Source: Dehalococcoidia bacterium (lineage in GTDB: Bacteria; Chloroflexota; Dehalococcoidia; GIF9; UBA5629). From it: 36,289 nt of DNA. Below the pieces are notes generated by a model. It worked only from the letters and a program-made list of their open reading frames with translations, made no database searches and was not told the DNA's origin. Position numbers and translations under genes: made by a program. Positions 16,314 through 24,833 of this stretch are shown piece after piece. The stretch lies in contig JAFGLP010000014.1 of NCBI GenBank assembly GCA_016927965.1, forward strand, positions 1-36,289. Reading direction: 5' to 3'. How positions within the stretch are numbered: the stretch's first letter is position 1; each line of letters opens with the position of its first letter.

Positions 16314-16497
16314 GGGTCTCCGGCGATCATCTTAATCTAATATTTCTGAGGCCTGCTGCACTATCCATGGAAGACGATCCTGTCTCCTTTCTGAAAATTG
16401 TTGTATTGATTTCATCTAATGATGTACGTATATTCATAATATTTTCACAATCAGCCTTTAAAATACTGGTAACAATGAATTGAGGAGGTCAGAAAAC

Positions 16498-16833
16498 TTG
16501 AACATCTGGTTAAAAGTGGGTTTACCCGTGTTAATAGGGATTTTACTGGTGATTTCAGCAGTCAGTATTACGATTGCTGCTACCGCAAGCAATACAGCAA
16601 ACCAGGCGTTTGCCGGTAATAGTCAGGTCAACTGGCAAGCGGCAGGTAGAGCAAATTGTGGGGATTGTGAGAATTGCCCGGCCTATGGGGAGGAAGGGTG
16701 TGACAAAGCAAAGTGTACTGGAGGCAATCAGGCATGTATATCCAGTGGATCAGGCTGCAATTATGGCGGAGCAGTCCCACAGAGTAGTAATTACAGCGGG
16801 TCTTTTAGAAGCACATGCTGCGGTTCAAGGTAG
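16498..16833 (+). CDS. Cysteine-rich exported or membrane-anchored small protein
   Basis: This 111-residue protein starts at a TTG 9 bases after a GAGGAGG ribosome site. A single hydrophobic helix at about 5-29 acts as signal or anchor, followed by an outside part with nine cysteines: Cys54, 57, 60, 68, 73, 80, 87 and a pair at 107-108. The pattern CGDCENC followed by C-x4-C-x6-C-x6-C is dense enough to suggest metal binding or a disulfide knot. Only one helix is present and there is no lipobox. I recognise no family. A hairpin terminator follows, and the next gene downstream is a two-component regulator, itself convergent with a copper-ATPase operon. A metal-related role is an inference from composition and neighbourhood only. 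Confidence 0.75.
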   Translation: MNIWLKVGLPVLIGILLVISAVSITIAATASNTANQAFAGNSQVNWQAAGRANCGDCENCPAYGEEGCDKAKCTGGNQACISSGSGCNYGGAVPQSSNYSGSFRSTCCGSR

Positions 16834-16883
16834 CAAACAGCAAGCAGATAATAACCATTTATTGTGTTACCATCCTCCTGCGT

Positions 16884-16916
16884 AAGGGACGAAGAATTCG
16901 ACCTCTTCGTCCCTTT
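16884..16916 (+). terminator. Hairpin terminator between the cysteine-rich gene and the response regulator
   Basis: A perfect 12-base-pair stem (16884-16895 with 16904-16915, aagggacgaaga/tcttcgtccctt) with an 8-base loop; the T-tract is short (ctttatgttt). It lies directly before the regulator promoter. Confidence 0.65.
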
Positions 16917-16926
16917 ATGTTTAGTA

Positions 16927-16935
16927 TGATACAAT
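16927..16935 (+). promoter_or_regulatory. Extended -10 promoter of the two-component operon
   Basis: TGATACAAT at 16927-16935 is an extended -10 box (TGn plus TACAAT, 5 of 6). No good -35 box is seen, partly because the terminator hairpin occupies that stretch. It would give a very short leader before the ATG at 16951. Confidence 0.4.
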
Positions 16936-16950
16936 CGAAATGGAAGTGAT

Positions 16951-17661
16951 ATGGCGAGAAGAAAAATACTGGTAGTTGATGATGAGCCCAAGGTCGTTGA
17001 ACTGATCAGGGTTTACCTGCAGAAAGATGGCTATGATGTTGTTGTTTCAGGCGACGGCAGAGATGCAATTGATAAGGCCCGCAATTTCAAACCAGATTTA
17101 ATTGTGCTGGATCTGAATCTTCCGGAGCTGGATGGGCTGGAAGTTTTCCGGGCAGTGCGTAGCTTTTCTGATACACCGGTGATTATGGTTACAGCCCGTG
17201 ATGATGAAGTAGACAAGATAGTAGGTTTGCAGCTGGGGGCTGACGATTATGTGACCAAGCCTTTCAGTCCGCGTGAGCTGGCTGCCAGGGTCAGTGCGGT
17301 ATTACGGCGGTATTCAGATGTGGCTAAAGGCACGCCCCGGGTAATCAGCGGAGATCTCCATGTCGATTTTGAAAGACATGAGGTCATGTATAAAGGCGAG
17401 GTCATAGCTCTGACTGCTGCTGAATTCAAACTGCTGTCTGTTATGGCCAGAAATCCGGGCAGAGTTTTTACCAGGCTCCAGTTGATGGACTCGGCTTTTG
17501 GTGAGACTTATGAAGGTTATGACAGGACAATTGATGCTCACATTAAAAATATCCGCCAAAAATTGGTTAAAACCGGAGCGGATAATGAAAATCCTCTGGT
17601 TACTGTACGTGGGGTAGGGTATAAATTGGAGCTGGTTGATGATGAACAATCTGTCCATTAA
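16951..17661 (+). CDS. OmpR/PhoB-family response regulator
   Basis: This 236-residue two-component transcription factor has a receiver domain (about 4-118) with acidic Asp10/Asp11, phospho-acceptor Asp54 (IVLDLNLPE), Thr81 and Lys103 (VTKPFSPREL). The DNA-binding winged helix (about 135-230) carries LTAAEFKLLSVMARNPGRVFTR and TIDAHIKNIRQKL with VRGVGYKLE. The helix-turn-helix class is OmpR/PhoB. GGAAG lies 5 bases before ATG. The kinase gene overlaps its end by 23 bases, so the two are a genetic pair. Its targets are unknown; candidates are the flanking cysteine-rich gene and the convergent copper-ATPase operon. Confidence 0.95.
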   Translation: MARRKILVVDDEPKVVELIRVYLQKDGYDVVVSGDGRDAIDKARNFKPDLIVLDLNLPELDGLEVFRAVRSFSDTPVIMVTARDDEVDKIVGLQLGADDYVTKPFSPRELAARVSAVLRRYSDVAKGTPRVISGDLHVDFERHEVMYKGEVIALTAAEFKLLSVMARNPGRVFTRLQLMDSAFGETYEGYDRTIDAHIKNIRQKLVKTGADNENPLVTVRGVGYKLELVDDEQSVH

Positions 17662-18751
17662 AATGAGCCTTTTGTTTGCCGGACTGGCATTAATCACTAT
17701 CGGCATACTGGCAATATGGGTAAATCAGACTGTCGATGCTAGTTTTACCAGTTATTGCCAGCACATGGGAACAGGCAACTGTGAGATGGTCGGCAACGCA
17801 GTAGCAACCAAATTGGGACAGGCCGAGCAAGAATTCCTCCATAGCTTTCAGAGATCACTATTGATAGCTGCCGGTGTATCTATTGCCATTGCTATTGCGA
17901 TGGGTTTTATTATAAGCAAGCTGATAACCAGACCTCTGCAGCAGCTAGCTTTTTCGGCTCGTAAAATCGCAGCAGGCGACCTGGCCCAACGTGTTAGGCA
18001 CAATAGCAACGACGAGGTGGGTGAAGTATCAGATGCCTTTAACTCCATGGCTGAGCAGCTTGAGAATAAAGAAAAAAGCCGCAAACAGCTCCTGGCGGAT
18101 GTGGCGCATGAGCTGCGTAATCCTCTGAGTATTGTGCAGGGAAATCTCGAGGCGTGGCTTGATGGTGTTATTAAGCCCAGCCCGGAGCAGATAGCGTCGG
18201 TCTATGATGAGACGATTCTGTTAAACCGTTTAATCACTGACCTCAGAGAGCTGTCGCTCGCCGAGGCCGGGCAGCTTAAGCTCCATATTGAGAAAGCCGA
18301 TATGAATGAAATCATCAATACAGAGGTCACCGGTTTCCAGGCACGCTGCCAGGGGAAACGCATTTCATTAAGTGCTGTTGTAGCTGACATCCTTCCGGAA
18401 GTGAATATAGACCGTGACCGTATCCGCCAGGTGTTGCATAATCTGCTGGAAAACGCGCTGCGTTATACTCCTGCTGACGGCTCTATTGATGTTAAGGCGG
18501 GGTTGGAGGGTACTGGTCTTCTCAAAATTTCAGTATCAGATTCAGGCAGTGGTATAGCTAGTAATGATTTGCCTTTTATCTTCGAGCATTTTTATAAGGC
18601 GGATAAATCCAGGCAGCGCAGCTATGGTGGGGCGGGCATCGGTCTTGCACTGGTAAAGAAATATGTGGAGCTTCACGGCGGCTCGATATGGGTTGATAGC
18701 GTACAGGGGAAGGGCAGCGCCTTTTATTTTACCCTTCCGGTGATTGTATAA
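17639..18751 (+). CDS. Sensor histidine kinase with a Cys/His/Met-containing outer loop
   Basis: This 370-residue membrane kinase pairs with the upstream regulator. Order: transmembrane helix 1 (about 8-28), a short outer region of roughly 45 residues, helix 2 (about 74-94), HAMP (about 95-147), HisKA with DVAHELRNPLSIVQGN and phospho-acceptor His157, then the ATPase domain with NLLENALRYTP (Asn272), DSGSGI, IFEHFYKADKS and GGAGIGLALVKKYVELHGGS. The outer loop contains Cys40, His42, Met43, Cys48 and Met50 (YCQHMGTGNCEM), a soft-metal-ligand set unusual in such a small sensor. The ATG at 17639 has GGAG 7 bases upstream. Its end is 12 bases from a convergent gene of the copper-ATPase operon. 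A metal or redox signal is inferred, not shown. Confidence 0.92.
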   Translation: MMNNLSIKMSLLFAGLALITIGILAIWVNQTVDASFTSYCQHMGTGNCEMVGNAVATKLGQAEQEFLHSFQRSLLIAAGVSIAIAIAMGFIISKLITRPLQQLAFSARKIAAGDLAQRVRHNSNDEVGEVSDAFNSMAEQLENKEKSRKQLLADVAHELRNPLSIVQGNLEAWLDGVIKPSPEQIASVYDETILLNRLITDLRELSLAEAGQLKLHIEKADMNEIINTEVTGFQARCQGKRISLSAVVADILPEVNIDRDRIRQVLHNLLENALRYTPADGSIDVKAGLEGTGLLKISVSDSGSGIASNDLPFIFEHFYKADKSRQRSYGGAGIGLALVKKYVELHGGSIWVDSVQGKGSAFYFTLPVIV

Positions 18752-18763
18752 CGGCGTTTGCAG

Positions 18764-18961
18764 CTACTGTAATTTTTTCCTGACAAGCGGGATTACGACG
18801 GGCATAAGTATTATCATGCAGAGCAGGAATACCCAGATGGCCCCTCCCAACCTTTCAGCAGCCGTATACTGTCCCGGCAGTGTAGCAACAATAAAAAGCC
18901 CGGCAATGATAAGTGAAATGCCTGTGTAAATAATTGCGCTGACCAAGCCGACATTCTTCAT
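18764..18961 (-). CDS. 65-residue two-helix membrane protein at the end of the copA operon
   Basis: A small membrane hairpin with helices at about 7-28 and 38-59 and a basic end (VRKKLQ). AGAGGA lies 8 bases before the ATG at 18961. The gene follows copA by 20 bases on the same strand, so it is probably the last gene of that operon. I recognise no family. The linker PGQYTAAERLGG has no metal ligands, and the only cysteine lies in helix 2 (LLCMIILMP), next to methionines. It could be an accessory subunit of the copper ATPase or an unrelated passenger. Confidence 0.7.
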   Translation of the reverse strand: MKNVGLVSAIIYTGISLIIAGLFIVATLPGQYTAAERLGGAIWVFLLCMIILMPVVIPLVRKKLQ

Positions 18962-18981
18962 AGTGCGGTCCTCTGAACTTT

Positions 18982-21555
18982 CTATTTACCTGCTGTCTGC
19001 AATCCCTGTTTTTTTATTTCATTGATAATTCTGGACCGTCCCCATACTGCAGGAACAAAGCCGCGCATGCGTAGCGTGTTCAGTGTTACTGACAGTGAGC
19101 TCATTGCCATCAGGAGAGCGGCCAGCTCCGGACTGACCAGCTGAGCCGTGAAAGGATAGAGCACCCCCATACCGAAAGGTATAGCCAGGGTGTTATATCC
19201 GAAAGCCCATATCAAATTTTCCTTTATCTTCCGCATGGTTGCTCGGGCGACCTGTATACCGGCCACTACATCCAGCAGGTCATCTTTGACCAGTATTACA
19301 TTGCCCGTTTCCTTGGCTACATCGGCGCCGGATCCTATAGCGATCCCTATGTCAGCCTGTGCAAGGGCGGGCGAATCATTTATGCCGTCTCCCACCATTG
19401 CCACTATTTTTCCCTTGGCCTGCATTTTTTTTACTTCTGCGGCCTTGTCCCCGGGCAGTACTTCGGCCAGCACCCGGTCGATGCCGACCTGACGTGCTAT
19501 CGCTTCCGCCGTACGCCGGTTATCGCCTGAGATCATGGCTACCTCGATATTCATATTATGAAGTTCGGCTACTGCGCGGGCGGAACTCTGCTTGAGAGTA
19601 TCTGCCACGGCTACGATGCCGCGTGCTTCGCTGTTTACAGCCAGGAACATGGCGGTCTTGCCGTCGTGCTCGAGCTTTTCAGCGTCAGGAATAAGCTTAT
19701 CAACAGGTATTTCCTGCTCCTGCATAAGCCTGCGGTTGCCCATCAATATATTCTTTTCTCCCAGCCTGGCAAATACACCCAGGCCGGGCAGCGCATCAAA
19801 ATCGTCCGCATCCTCGGGCTCGATGCCCCTCTCCCGCGCTGCGGCGATAATGGCCTCTCCCAGCGGGTGCTCCGAGTTTTTCTCCGTTATTGCCGCCCAA
19901 TGCAGCACCTCTTTATCGTCGCTATTCAGCGCAATGATATCTGTAACTGAAGGCTCCCCTTTGGTCAGCGTACCGGTCTTATCGAAGATAATAGCCTTAA
20001 TCTTTGCGGTCGTTTCCATGGCATCGGCGCCTTTAAACAGAATGCCGTATTCCGCTCCTTTACCTGTACCCGCCATGATGGCGCTGGGTGTTGCCAGGCC
20101 CAGTGCGCAGGGACAGGATATTACCAGCACTGTCACTGAAACCAGCAGGGCAAATCCGAATGCGCCGACGAGGTCCAGCTTATACGGGGTCAGCATCATG
20201 CGGCTCTCGGGTGTGAACCAGAGGGAAAATCCGATAAAGAACCAGAATAAGAAAGTAACCAGCGAGAGTATATGGACTCCCAGTATGAACCTGCCGGCGA
20301 CTTTATCCGCCACCCTCTGTATGAGGGCCTTGGTTGTTTGTGCTTCCTCAACCAGTGTGATTATCTGGGATAGTGCGGTTTCTCTCCCCACACGTATTGC
20401 CCGGAATTTGAAAGCTCCAGTTTTATTTATAGTGCCGCCGATAACTTCATCCCCGGACTTCTTTTCAACTGGTATGCTCTCGCCGGTTATCATCGATTGA
20501 TCCACCGATGAATAGCCCTCGATGATTGATCCATCCACGGGTACCGACTCGCCGGGACGCACGATGATGATATCATTGATCTGCACCTCTTCCGCCGGGA
20601 CCTCAACTTCCACATTATCACGGATCACATTAGCCCGCCGGGGCTGCAGCTTCATCAGCCTGCGGATAGCTTCCGAAGTCCTGCCGCGCGTAACCGCTTC
20701 GAGATAACGGCCAAGTATAATAAAGGCTGTGAGCAAGGCAGCGGCTTCATAAAAAGTGGCGTCCTTGCCCCCGAAGCCTGCATCCGGCCAGAAAGTATTG
20801 ATAACAGCGATGCCGTAAGCTGCCCCGATGCCGGTGGCGTACAGCAGGTTCATGTCGGTGACGCCGTGCCTCAGACCATTGAAGCTGTTGACGAAGAACT
20901 GACGGCCGGGAATAAGCACTACGGGAGTAGTCAGGAAAAACAGTACCACCTTATTATTCAGCCACTCTGGGATAAAGTGGGGGAAAATCCAGTAAGGCTG
21001 CAGCATGCCGACCATTACAATGGTCCCCAGGACACCGGAGATTATCAGATAAATGAGCTGCCGCCTTATCTCCCCCTGACGGGCCTCCCTTTCCCTGTCC
21101 AGTGCTTCCTGCCCCTGCACTTTTTCGATCACATCGTATCCCAGTTCGTGGACCGCCTGCCTGATATCGTTGAGCGATGTAATTTCCGGCGAGTATTCCA
21201 CGCTTGCACTGCCCGCCGCAAAATTGACTATCGTTTTACCCACGCCGGGGAGTGCTTTCAAGGCTGTTTCTATATTGCCTGCGCAGGTCTGGCAGCTCAT
21301 GCCTCCTATTTTAAGCTGGACTTTATCCAGCACTACCTCGTAACCGGCATCCGCCACTGCCCTTTGCATATCTTCCAGGGTTACTCTGGCCGAATCGTAT
21401 TCGACGCTGGTCTTGCCTGTGGCCAGGTTCACCACTGCTTTGGTAACGCCCGGCAATGCCGACAGCGCTTCTTCGTTATGCATCACACAGGCGGCACATG
21501 TCATTCCCGCTACCTGCAGGCTGATTTTTTTCAAGGGCTCATGTCCGTTATGCAT
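18982..21555 (-). CDS. copA: Copper-exporting P-type ATPase CopA
   Basis: This 857-residue P1B ATPase pumps Cu(I) out of the cytoplasm using ATP. Two N-terminal HMA metal-binding domains carry GMTCAAC (Cys20/23) and GMSCQTC (Cys88/91). Eight membrane helices follow the usual plan, with the CPC ion site at 481-483 ([11 protein letters not shown]), TGES in the actuator domain, DKTGT with phospho-acceptor Asp525, SEHPLG in the nucleotide domain and [18 protein letters not shown]. Late helices carry YN and MSS ligands typical of the copper class. It follows an ICMT-like methyltransferase gene by 17 bases and is followed by a 65-residue membrane protein. The ATG at 21555 has only a weak ribosome site, which suggests coupling to the upstream gene. 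Confidence 0.95.
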   Translation of the reverse strand: MHNGHEPLKKISLQVAGMTCAACVMHNEEALSALPGVTKAVVNLATGKTSVEYDSARVTLEDMQRAVADAGYEVVLDKVQLKIGGMSCQTCAGNIETALKALPGVGKTIVNFAAGSASVEYSPEITSLNDIRQAVHELGYDVIEKVQGQEALDREREARQGEIRRQLIYLIISGVLGTIVMVGMLQPYWIFPHFIPEWLNNKVVLFFLTTPVVLIPGRQFFVNSFNGLRHGVTDMNLLYATGIGAAYGIAVINTFWPDAGFGGKDATFYEAAALLTAFIILGRYLEAVTRGRTSEAIRRLMKLQPRRANVIRDNVEVEVPAEEVQINDIIIVRPGESVPVDGSIIEGYSSVDQSMITGESIPVEKKSGDEVIGGTINKTGAFKFRAIRVGRETALSQIITLVEEAQTTKALIQRVADKVAGRFILGVHILSLVTFLFWFFIGFSLWFTPESRMMLTPYKLDLVGAFGFALLVSVTVLVISCPCALGLATPSAIMAGTGKGAEYGILFKGADAMETTAKIKAIIFDKTGTLTKGEPSVTDIIALNSDDKEVLHWAAITEKNSEHPLGEAIIAAARERGIEPEDADDFDALPGLGVFARLGEKNILMGNRRLMQEQEIPVDKLIPDAEKLEHDGKTAMFLAVNSEARGIVAVADTLKQSSARAVAELHNMNIEVAMISGDNRRTAEAIARQVGIDRVLAEVLPGDKAAEVKKMQAKGKIVAMVGDGINDSPALAQADIGIAIGSGADVAKETGNVILVKDDLLDVVAGIQVARATMRKIKENLIWAFGYNTLAIPFGMGVLYPFTAQLVSPELAALLMAMSSLSVTLNTLRMRGFVPAVWGRSRIINEIKKQGLQTAGK

Positions 21556-21572
21556 GATCTTCTACGATCAAA

Positions 21573-22124
21573 TCACTTAGCTGGACGAAGGCGCGGTAAA
21601 TACATCCCGACTTTTTTCTTGTAATCAAGATATTGCTGACCGAACTGCATCACGAGCTCTTTTTCTTCCACTTTCATAATATAAATAGTCATAATAATGA
21701 TAAAAAGAGGAGTGAAAAAAAGCGTCAGGGAAAGCGAACCGGCCAACAGGCCTATCGCAAAGAAAATTAGGTAGATGCCAGTCATCATGGGGTTCCTGCT
21801 GAAAGCGTATATTCCTCCCGTGAGCAGCTTCTGTGGGGGATTAACCGGTACGGGAGTGCCTTGCGCCCTGGCGAATAATACCATTGTCCATCCCCAAAGT
21901 ATGATGCCAGGTATCAATAAAATAAGGCCGGCTATCAATGTCCACGGCAGGAAGATGATTGAGAGGAAATTAAGCCACCTGTCCATGCCTAGTGATGCCA
22001 GAATGAGGATCGTAAGGAAACAGAAAAATACAAAACCGACTGCCGGAGTAAGCAGCCATCGTTTCTTAGCGTCGCCGGTGGCAGTGCGGAATATCAAATT
22101 TGCTAATCGTTCGAATACACCCAT
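21573..22124 (-). CDS. ICMT/PEMT-like membrane methyltransferase
   Basis: This 183-residue protein resembles bacterial members of the isoprenylcysteine carboxyl methyltransferase and phospholipid methyltransferase superfamily. It has four or five membrane helices (about 25-45, 53-82, 111-150). The conserved C-terminal core is visible: LTGGIYAFSRNPMMTGIYL and EEKELVMQFGQQYLDYKKKV, which bind S-adenosylmethionine in the family. The substrate in bacteria is generally unknown. It sits 17 bases before copA on the same strand, and 39 bases after the DUF169 gene, so it is likely in the copper operon. No metal-binding residues stand out, so its link to copper is positional only. Confidence 0.85.
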   Translation of the reverse strand: MGVFERLANLIFRTATGDAKKRWLLTPAVGFVFFCFLTILILASLGMDRWLNFLSIIFLPWTLIAGLILLIPGIILWGWTMVLFARAQGTPVPVNPPQKLLTGGIYAFSRNPMMTGIYLIFFAIGLLAGSLSLTLFFTPLFIIIMTIYIMKVEEKELVMQFGQQYLDYKKKVGMYLPRLRPAK

Positions 22125-22163
22125 GTTGGATTATCATCTCCCCACCAATCGAATGCGCCGTAA

Positions 22164-22961
22164 CTAGCAGATCCTTTTCTTCAGCTCTTTCCACGGCCGC
22201 TTCATCAGGAAGCTGCCGGGGGCGTCGGCTTCCATCTGCAAATACATATTATATGGTATTGTAAAGGAAAGTATATCAGGTTCCAGATAGTGACGTACTG
22301 TTATATCGGTAAGGCCGATGACCGCCCGCGGTTCGGCGGCTTTGATTTCGTTGAAAGGATACAGGCAGATCGAGCTGCAAGCTGATCCCATGGTTATGAT
22401 TACACTGTGATTATTGGTACGGCTGTAGTTTGCCAGGACGACCAGAGCGGAGAGCTGGTCAGGGTTTGCCAGGAAGATGACCAGCGCAGGGGTTTCCTGT
22501 TGCGTATCTACCTGGTATAGCGGTTTAAAAAGCAGGTATTTATAGGGTAGATTGATAGCCGGTATGAATTCCAGCATGGCCCTGGCCAATTGCGGCGTTT
22601 TCTTATAGGCTTCTCCCTCAAACTTGCCCGGTTTGCCGGTTGATAAAAAGGAAGAAGCTAAATCCAGGTTTCTGGCATACGAATTTCCAAATCCCACACC
22701 CGTTTTACCTCCCGGGCAGCGCACTGTCTTGCGGTCGAGCGCTACCGTTGCTCCTCTGGCTGCCTTCATGAACATCCCTATTACGCATGCCCAGCCTGTC
22801 TCCTTGAGATTTGCTGTTTTTTCAGGCTTATCATCAGAAGGAATGACCGCTACTAAAGGGTAACGCAGATTCAATTCACGGGAAATTAAACTTGTCGTTT
22901 CCGTGCGGGATACATTTGAAGCAAGGGTAAAGTGCGAATCAGGACTATTAATATATTTCAC
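22164..22961 (-). CDS. DUF169-family protein
   Basis: This 265-residue cytoplasmic protein resembles the DUF169 (COG2043) family: an N-terminal L-N-L-R-Y-P-L-V-A-V-I segment, ACVIGMFMKAARGATVALDR, CPGGKTGVGFG, YLLFKPL, and a late TMGSACSSICLYPF motif. Cysteines in CPGG and ACSSIC could bind metal, but the family has no established reaction. I chose the GTG at 22961 because GGAGG lies 6 bases upstream; a longer ATG start at 23009 would overlap the -10 promoter box. It is the first gene of the probable four-gene operon leading to copA. Confidence 0.78.
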   Translation of the reverse strand: MKYINSPDSHFTLASNVSRTETTSLISRELNLRYPLVAVIPSDDKPEKTANLKETGWACVIGMFMKAARGATVALDRKTVRCPGGKTGVGFGNSYARNLDLASSFLSTGKPGKFEGEAYKKTPQLARAMLEFIPAINLPYKYLLFKPLYQVDTQQETPALVIFLANPDQLSALVVLANYSRTNNHSVIITMGSACSSICLYPFNEIKAAEPRAVIGLTDITVRHYLEPDILSFTIPYNMYLQMEADAPGSFLMKRPWKELKKRIC

Positions 22962-23007
22962 TTCCAACCTCCGATTGCCCGCCAATACCGATAGGGTAGC
23001 TGGAAGC

Positions 23008-23036
23008 ATTATATAACAGACTTAAGCGATTAAAAA
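23008..23036 (-). promoter_or_regulatory. Possible promoter of the DUF169-ICMT-copA operon
   Basis: On the minus strand TATAAT lies at 23013-23008. The -35 position (17 bases upstream) is only TTTTTA, partly formed by the neighbouring terminator T-tract. A regulator may therefore be needed. The -10 box lies about 47 bases before the GTG at 22961, which fits that start choice. Confidence 0.45.
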
Positions 23037-23069
23037 AACAGAGGGCTGGTGCAAGCCCTCTGTTTTTTT
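23032..23069 (-). terminator. Perfect bidirectional terminator
   Basis: A flawless 16-base-pair inverted repeat (23032-23047 with 23054-23069) with a GGTGCA loop: a GC-rich core (cagagggct/agccctctg) bordered by seven A and seven T. It works on both strands by symmetry. It ends the minus-strand alpha/beta hydrolase transcript and insulates the copA operon promoter just downstream. Confidence 0.9.
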
Positions 23070-23101
23070 AATAAGGAGGTACGGTGAGAAGTAAAATTGC
23101 C

Positions 23102-23935
23102 TTATTTGGTCACGCCGCCGTGAAGCTTGTTGACCGCCCATTTTATCCACTGTTCCCGCACGTATCCTGTTTCCATGGCAGTGTTATGATGGCCCTGTGC
23201 GATCATGACCTGCTTGGGTTCGCAGGCCATAGCATAGGCCGGGAGAAAATGCTGGTAAGGCGAAGCCAGATCTTTTAAACAAAATACAAAAAGCTTACTA
23301 CAGCTATCCATTTCTGCTAAAGACTCGGATGGTTTCATTTTAGGCCAGAACTCCAGGAACTTTTTCCAGTCTACCTTAACCTTAAGCTTGTGAATATAAT
23401 TGACTATCTTAAAAATTGATCTGGCGATTAAAACAAGCATGGGATGTGCAAAATGCCCGGGATTCATGGCAACTGCATTATTTATTTCTCCGGGGCAGGC
23501 CAGCGCAATCAGTACTCTCGCTTTTTTCAGTTTACCCGCTGCCAGGATGGCGGAATATGCTCCCATGCTATGTCCGATGAGGCCCATCCTTTTGCGGTCT
23601 ACTTCCGGTTGATCATGCAGGCATTCCCAGGCGTCTATTACATCATCAACTACGCTGCCGTCCAGCAGCCCTCCGCTTTCACCGTGTCCGCGGAAATCGA
23701 ATGTAAGGGTGGCCACGCCTTCAGCGGCGAGCTCCCTGGCGCTGATTTCGAATGCGGCCTGCTCGTTGCCGTATCCATGACACATCACAACTGCCGGGAC
23801 GCGCTTCTGGCTGCTTGCGCCTGCCGGAATATAGACCGTGCCGTTGAGATTTATTCCATTACTGCCAAACGTAATTTTCTTTTCGGTGATAAATGTATTT
23901 ATTTCCTCAAGGGAAAATGGTTTTATATCAAACAC
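23102..23935 (-). CDS. Alpha/beta hydrolase
   Basis: This 277-residue serine hydrolase belongs to the dienelactone hydrolase/BAAT-like group. Marks are VVMCHGYG (oxyanion region) near 50, TFDFRGHGES at 78-87, the nucleophile elbow GHSMG with Ser123, and a late His in QGHHNT near 252. The acid is probably Asp in the CLKDLASPY segment. It has no signal peptide, so it is probably cytoplasmic. The GTG start at 23935 has AAGGAG 12 bases upstream, rather far. It appears monocistronic, ended by the strong terminator. The substrate cannot be inferred. Confidence 0.88.
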   Translation of the reverse strand: MFDIKPFSLEEINTFITEKKITFGSNGINLNGTVYIPAGASSQKRVPAVVMCHGYGNEQAAFEISARELAAEGVATLTFDFRGHGESGGLLDGSVVDDVIDAWECLHDQPEVDRKRMGLIGHSMGAYSAILAAGKLKKARVLIALACPGEINNAVAMNPGHFAHPMLVLIARSIFKIVNYIHKLKVKVDWKKFLEFWPKMKPSESLAEMDSCSKLFVFCLKDLASPYQHFLPAYAMACEPKQVMIAQGHHNTAMETGYVREQWIKWAVNKLHGGVTK

Positions 23936-24099
23936 TTTACTTGTATGCTCCTTATGCTAACTATAAGAGTTTAGCATTAAAGGTGGAAATGCCGAATCAG
24001 AGTAGAAGTTGATTTTTAACAGCCGGTTGAACAACACTTGATGGCCCTTTTGACTGAGGCAAAACCATACTTTCGGCTGACTGAGGCTTCGACTATGGC

Positions 24100-24140
24100 A
24101 AAATTACCCTGACCGGTGTCATTGTCGATGCCGGTCAGGG
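24100..24140 (-). terminator. Terminator of the polA-mutM operon
   Basis: A perfect 10-base-pair stem (24107-24116 with 24131-24140, ccctgaccgg/ccggtcaggg) with a 14-base loop. On the minus strand it is followed by taattttg. It lies 32 bases after the stop of the last operon gene. Confidence 0.65.
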
Positions 24141-24172
24141 CTGCCGAATTAAATTATCAAAGGATGGTTGGG

Positions 24173-24808
24173 CTAGATCCAGTTGAGGATGCCCATGAAG
24201 ACTATCAGGGCAACCGCATCCACAGCGAAGATTGTCCCCACCGTGATCAGCTTATTTTTAATCGATTTCATATCGTATACCCAGAAGGAAACAACGAAGA
24301 ACGGCACGTAGCCGATCAGCCAGATCAGCCAGGGCGCTCCCAGGTTCCACCAGGGGTATTCCCACGTCAGCGCCCCTACCCAGTTCAGCAGGCACTCTAT
24401 GCCAACTGCCAGAATGGTGCTAATAACTATGTAAACCAGCCGGTTGGGGATACCCAGTATCTTCATGTTTTTATCAGCGGGTAGCATCTTGCACATTACG
24501 ATGCCCATGATGGAGAACATCATACATATTTCTATATTGAGGCCAATCAGGATTACCAGTGAACTGCCGTTACCGGGTGTGCCCCATACAGGTGCATACT
24601 GGGTGAAATGGAAGACCAGCCCGTTCCAGATCTCATTGAACCAGTCCATGAGCCACAGTGCCAGTCCTCCCAGCACCAGGCTCCAGTTCCGCTGTTCAAC
24701 AGCGCTGGCATAGACATACATTACCAGCAGGAGCAGCGGGATAATATACCATTGAAAATGACTGCCGTCGCGCAACAACGCCAGGGCTTGTGCAGCTGAT
24801 TCTGCCAT
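24173..24808 (-). CDS. Multi-pass membrane protein of unknown function
   Basis: This 211-residue membrane protein has about six helices (near 20-37, 43-60, 85-108, 122-142, 155-176 and 188-208) rich in Trp and aromatic residues, with polar turns WFNEIWNG and YAPVWGTPGNGSS. The ribosome site GGAGGGGAGG is strong and directly before the ATG. It comes 25 bases after a 65-residue membrane protein gene and ends at a hairpin terminator, so it is the last gene of the polA-mutM operon. I do not recognise a family. Buried acidic residues (WLMDWFNEIW, LNIEICMM) could be functional. Confidence 0.72.
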   Translation of the reverse strand: MAESAAQALALLRDGSHFQWYIIPLLLLVMYVYASAVEQRNWSLVLGGLALWLMDWFNEIWNGLVFHFTQYAPVWGTPGNGSSLVILIGLNIEICMMFSIMGIVMCKMLPADKNMKILGIPNRLVYIVISTILAVGIECLLNWVGALTWEYPWWNLGAPWLIWLIGYVPFFVVSFWVYDMKSIKNKLITVGTIFAVDAVALIVFMGILNWI

Positions 24809-24833
24809 GCCTCCCCTCCTTACAGTTATTAAT

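Noticed and set aside
16314..16497. RNA gene or riboswitch before the cysteine-rich gene
   Set aside because: No stable stem, tRNA pattern or terminator found; only a good Shine-Dalgarno near the end.
19592..20500. 302-codon plus-strand open frame opposite copA
   Set aside because: Serine- and alanine-rich mirror of the CopA coding strand, with no domain.
20866..21624. 252-codon plus-strand open frame opposite copA
   Set aside because: Shadow of the well-supported CopA frame; its translation is rich in His, Cys and Arg with no recognisable domain or ribosome site.
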